From: an uncultured Eubacteriaceae bacterium
GTDB lineage: Bacteria > Bacillota > Clostridia > Lachnospirales > CAG-274
DNA: 5,786 nt
Assembly: GCA_938042265.1 (NCBI GenBank)
Contig: CALIRN010000288.1
Coordinates: 1 to 5,786 of the forward strand
Direction of reading: 5' to 3'
The notes under the pieces are model-generated. The model did not search any database and was not told where the DNA came from. It was given only the letters and a program-made list of their open reading frames with translations. This document shows, in pieces, positions 4,718-5,786 of the stretch. The translations under genes and the position numbers were made by a program. Within the stretch, counting starts at the first letter, position 1. Every line of letters starts with the position of its first letter.

Positions 4718-5786
4718 ATGAACAAAAGGATTTTAGCTGCTTTTCTTGCAGCAGTAATGATATTTTCAACTGCTAATATAACTTTTGCGGATAATTATAA
4801 TCAGAATGTCAAAATATCGGAATTAACAGACCTTACAACCTCAGACAGCTCAATATTTTTATCAGAAAACGGAAATGAAATTGAGCTTTCCGATAATTTT
4901 TTAGAGGAGTCAAACAAAAGAATGCTTGACCAGTACGAGCAAAGACAATGTGCAATACAGGCTTTTTCGGCAAGTGAAAAATCGGAAAAACAGGTTGACC
5001 TTGTGTTTGTAATTGACAGCACAGGTTCAATGTATGATGCCATTGCCAATGTCAAAGCTAATATTGCCTCTTTTGCTCAAGATATTGAAATGCAGGGTTT
5101 AAGCTTGAGAATTGCTTTAATTGATTATAAGGATATAACAGTTAGCGGTGAAGAAGATTCAGTTGTTGTACATAAGCTAAATTACAGTCCATGGTACAGC
5201 TCGGCATCGCAATTGATATCCGAATTATCCCATTTGAGTGCCGAAGGAGGCAGCGATACTGCAGAAACCGCTGTTGAAGCCTTGGGCGTATTAACTCAGC
5301 CTGAACAAATTATGTGGGGCTCAAGCGCATATAAATTTGCTTTTTTAATTACAGACGCTCCAACCAAAACGGACAATACCTACGGTTATGGAGGTATTGA
5401 ACAGCTGGCAGATAAATTAAAGGAATTAAATATTGTAACCTCTGTGATAACCTCAAGCTCATCTCAGAGCAGCTATACATCTGTTGTTGAGTCAACAGGC
5501 GGTATATTTGCCAATATATATTCCAATAATTTTGAGGATACCTTGCTTTCTCTTGCCAACAGCATAATAAATGAGGTATCTAAGGGGGATAGTCTTAACT
5601 TAACAATTGTTGACTTGAATGATGACCCTGTACCCTATGCCGATGTCAACATATACAATGGTACAGATTTATACAGAACAAAGCAAACTGATGAAAACGG
5701 TGCCGTAAGCATTGATATAAGCGATATACCCGAAAAGCTTTATTGTCGCTATACTGTATCCGCCAGTAAAGAAATAACCTCAGGGG
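4718..5786 (+). CDS. Secreted von Willebrand factor A (vWA) domain protein, C-terminus cut off by window edge
   Basis: Predicted exported protein; 356 codons are visible and the frame is open at the right edge. Residues 1-24 are a signal peptide with a likely cut after TFA. A spacer (25-90) leads to a vWA domain at about 93-287 with an apparently intact MIDAS metal site: DSTGS at 100-104 (D100, T102, S104), a Thr in GGSDT (T181) and Asp in ITD (D213). Such domains bind protein ligands through a divalent metal. From about 292 a beta domain begins (LNLTIVDLNDDPVPYADVNI, then TDENGAVSIDI), resembling carboxypeptidase-regulatory-like or Cna-B-like stalk repeats of surface proteins. It follows the previous gene after 57 bases with no clear terminator or promoter. 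Its ribosome binding site, GAAGGG at 4701-4706, is weaker and spaced 11 bases from the ATG. An adhesin or surface-assembly role is plausible; a wall anchor, if any, lies outside the window. Confidence 0.88.
   Translation, partial: MNKRILAAFLAAVMIFSTANITFADNYNQNVKISELTDLTTSDSSIFLSENGNEIELSDNFLEESNKRMLDQYEQRQCAIQAFSASEKSEKQVDLVFVIDSTGSMYDAIANVKANIASFAQDIEMQGLSLRIALIDYKDITVSGEEDSVVVHKLNYSPWYSSASQLISELSHLSAEGGSDTAETAVEALGVLTQPEQIMWGSSAYKFAFLITDAPTKTDNTYGYGGIEQLADKLKELNIVTSVITSSSSQSSYTSVVESTGGIFANIYSNNFEDTLLSLANSIINEVSKGDSLNLTIVDLNDDPVPYADVNIYNGTDLYRTKQTDENGAVSIDISDIPEKLYCRYTVSASKEITSG

Noticed and set aside
4707..4721. Five-codon leader frame ATG..TGA overlapping the vWA start
   Set aside because: It is too short and has no supporting features; the TGA overlap with the ATG is probably chance in AT-rich sequence.
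4801..5055. Minus-strand open frames inside the vWA gene, and similar antisense frames at 1268-1477, 1579-1809, 2466-2657, 2887-3069, 3050-3241 and 3672-3917
   Set aside because: They lie opposite well-supported genes and I recognise no domain in their translations; treated as shadows.

Overview
The window looks like an AT-rich chromosomal fragment from a low-GC Gram-positive bacterium, most likely a gut-type clostridium. The reasons are strong GGAGG-type ribosome binding sites before most genes, a lipoprotein with a classical lipobox, zinc-ribbon membrane proteins of a kind common in Firmicutes, and a membrane-anchored polysaccharide deacetylase. No taxonomic marker gene is present, so the placement is an inference.

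Layout. Positions 1-758 (minus strand) hold a membrane-anchored NodB-type polysaccharide deacetylase whose C-terminal end is cut off by the window edge. Positions 759-1069 are a non-coding control region. Positions 1070-5786 (plus strand) hold six tightly spaced genes that read as one operon: a small FimB/FimE-like tyrosine recombinase; a small lipoprotein; a membrane protein with two C-terminal zinc ribbons, broken by a single-base frameshift; a coiled-coil zinc-ribbon protein; a zinc-ribbon / transmembrane / helical-repeat / NPCBM-like protein; and a secreted von Willebrand factor A (vWA) protein that runs off the right edge.

The control region is the most interesting part. Two 25-bp near-palindromes (876-900 and 1032-1056) are inverted copies of each other with 24 of 25 bases matching. 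They bracket 131 bp that contain a perfect consensus promoter, TTGACA - 17 bp - TATAAT, which points left, away from the operon. The right copy ends 3 bp before the recombinase ribosome binding site, so the operon promoter has to lie inside or beyond the bracketed segment. This is the architecture of an invertible-promoter (phase-variation) switch with its recombinase encoded beside it. As given here, the operon would be in the OFF orientation. An intrinsic terminator that works on the minus strand (833-803) lies between the switch and the deacetylase, so it would stop or attenuate the promoter when it points left.

Proposed logic (inference): recombination between the near-palindromes flips the promoter. 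In the flipped state it would drive the recombinase and a set of envelope proteins: a lipoprotein, membrane and cytosolic zinc-ribbon proteins, and an exported vWA protein. This would give on/off variation of an uncharacterised cell-surface module. The function of the module itself cannot be read from the sequence.
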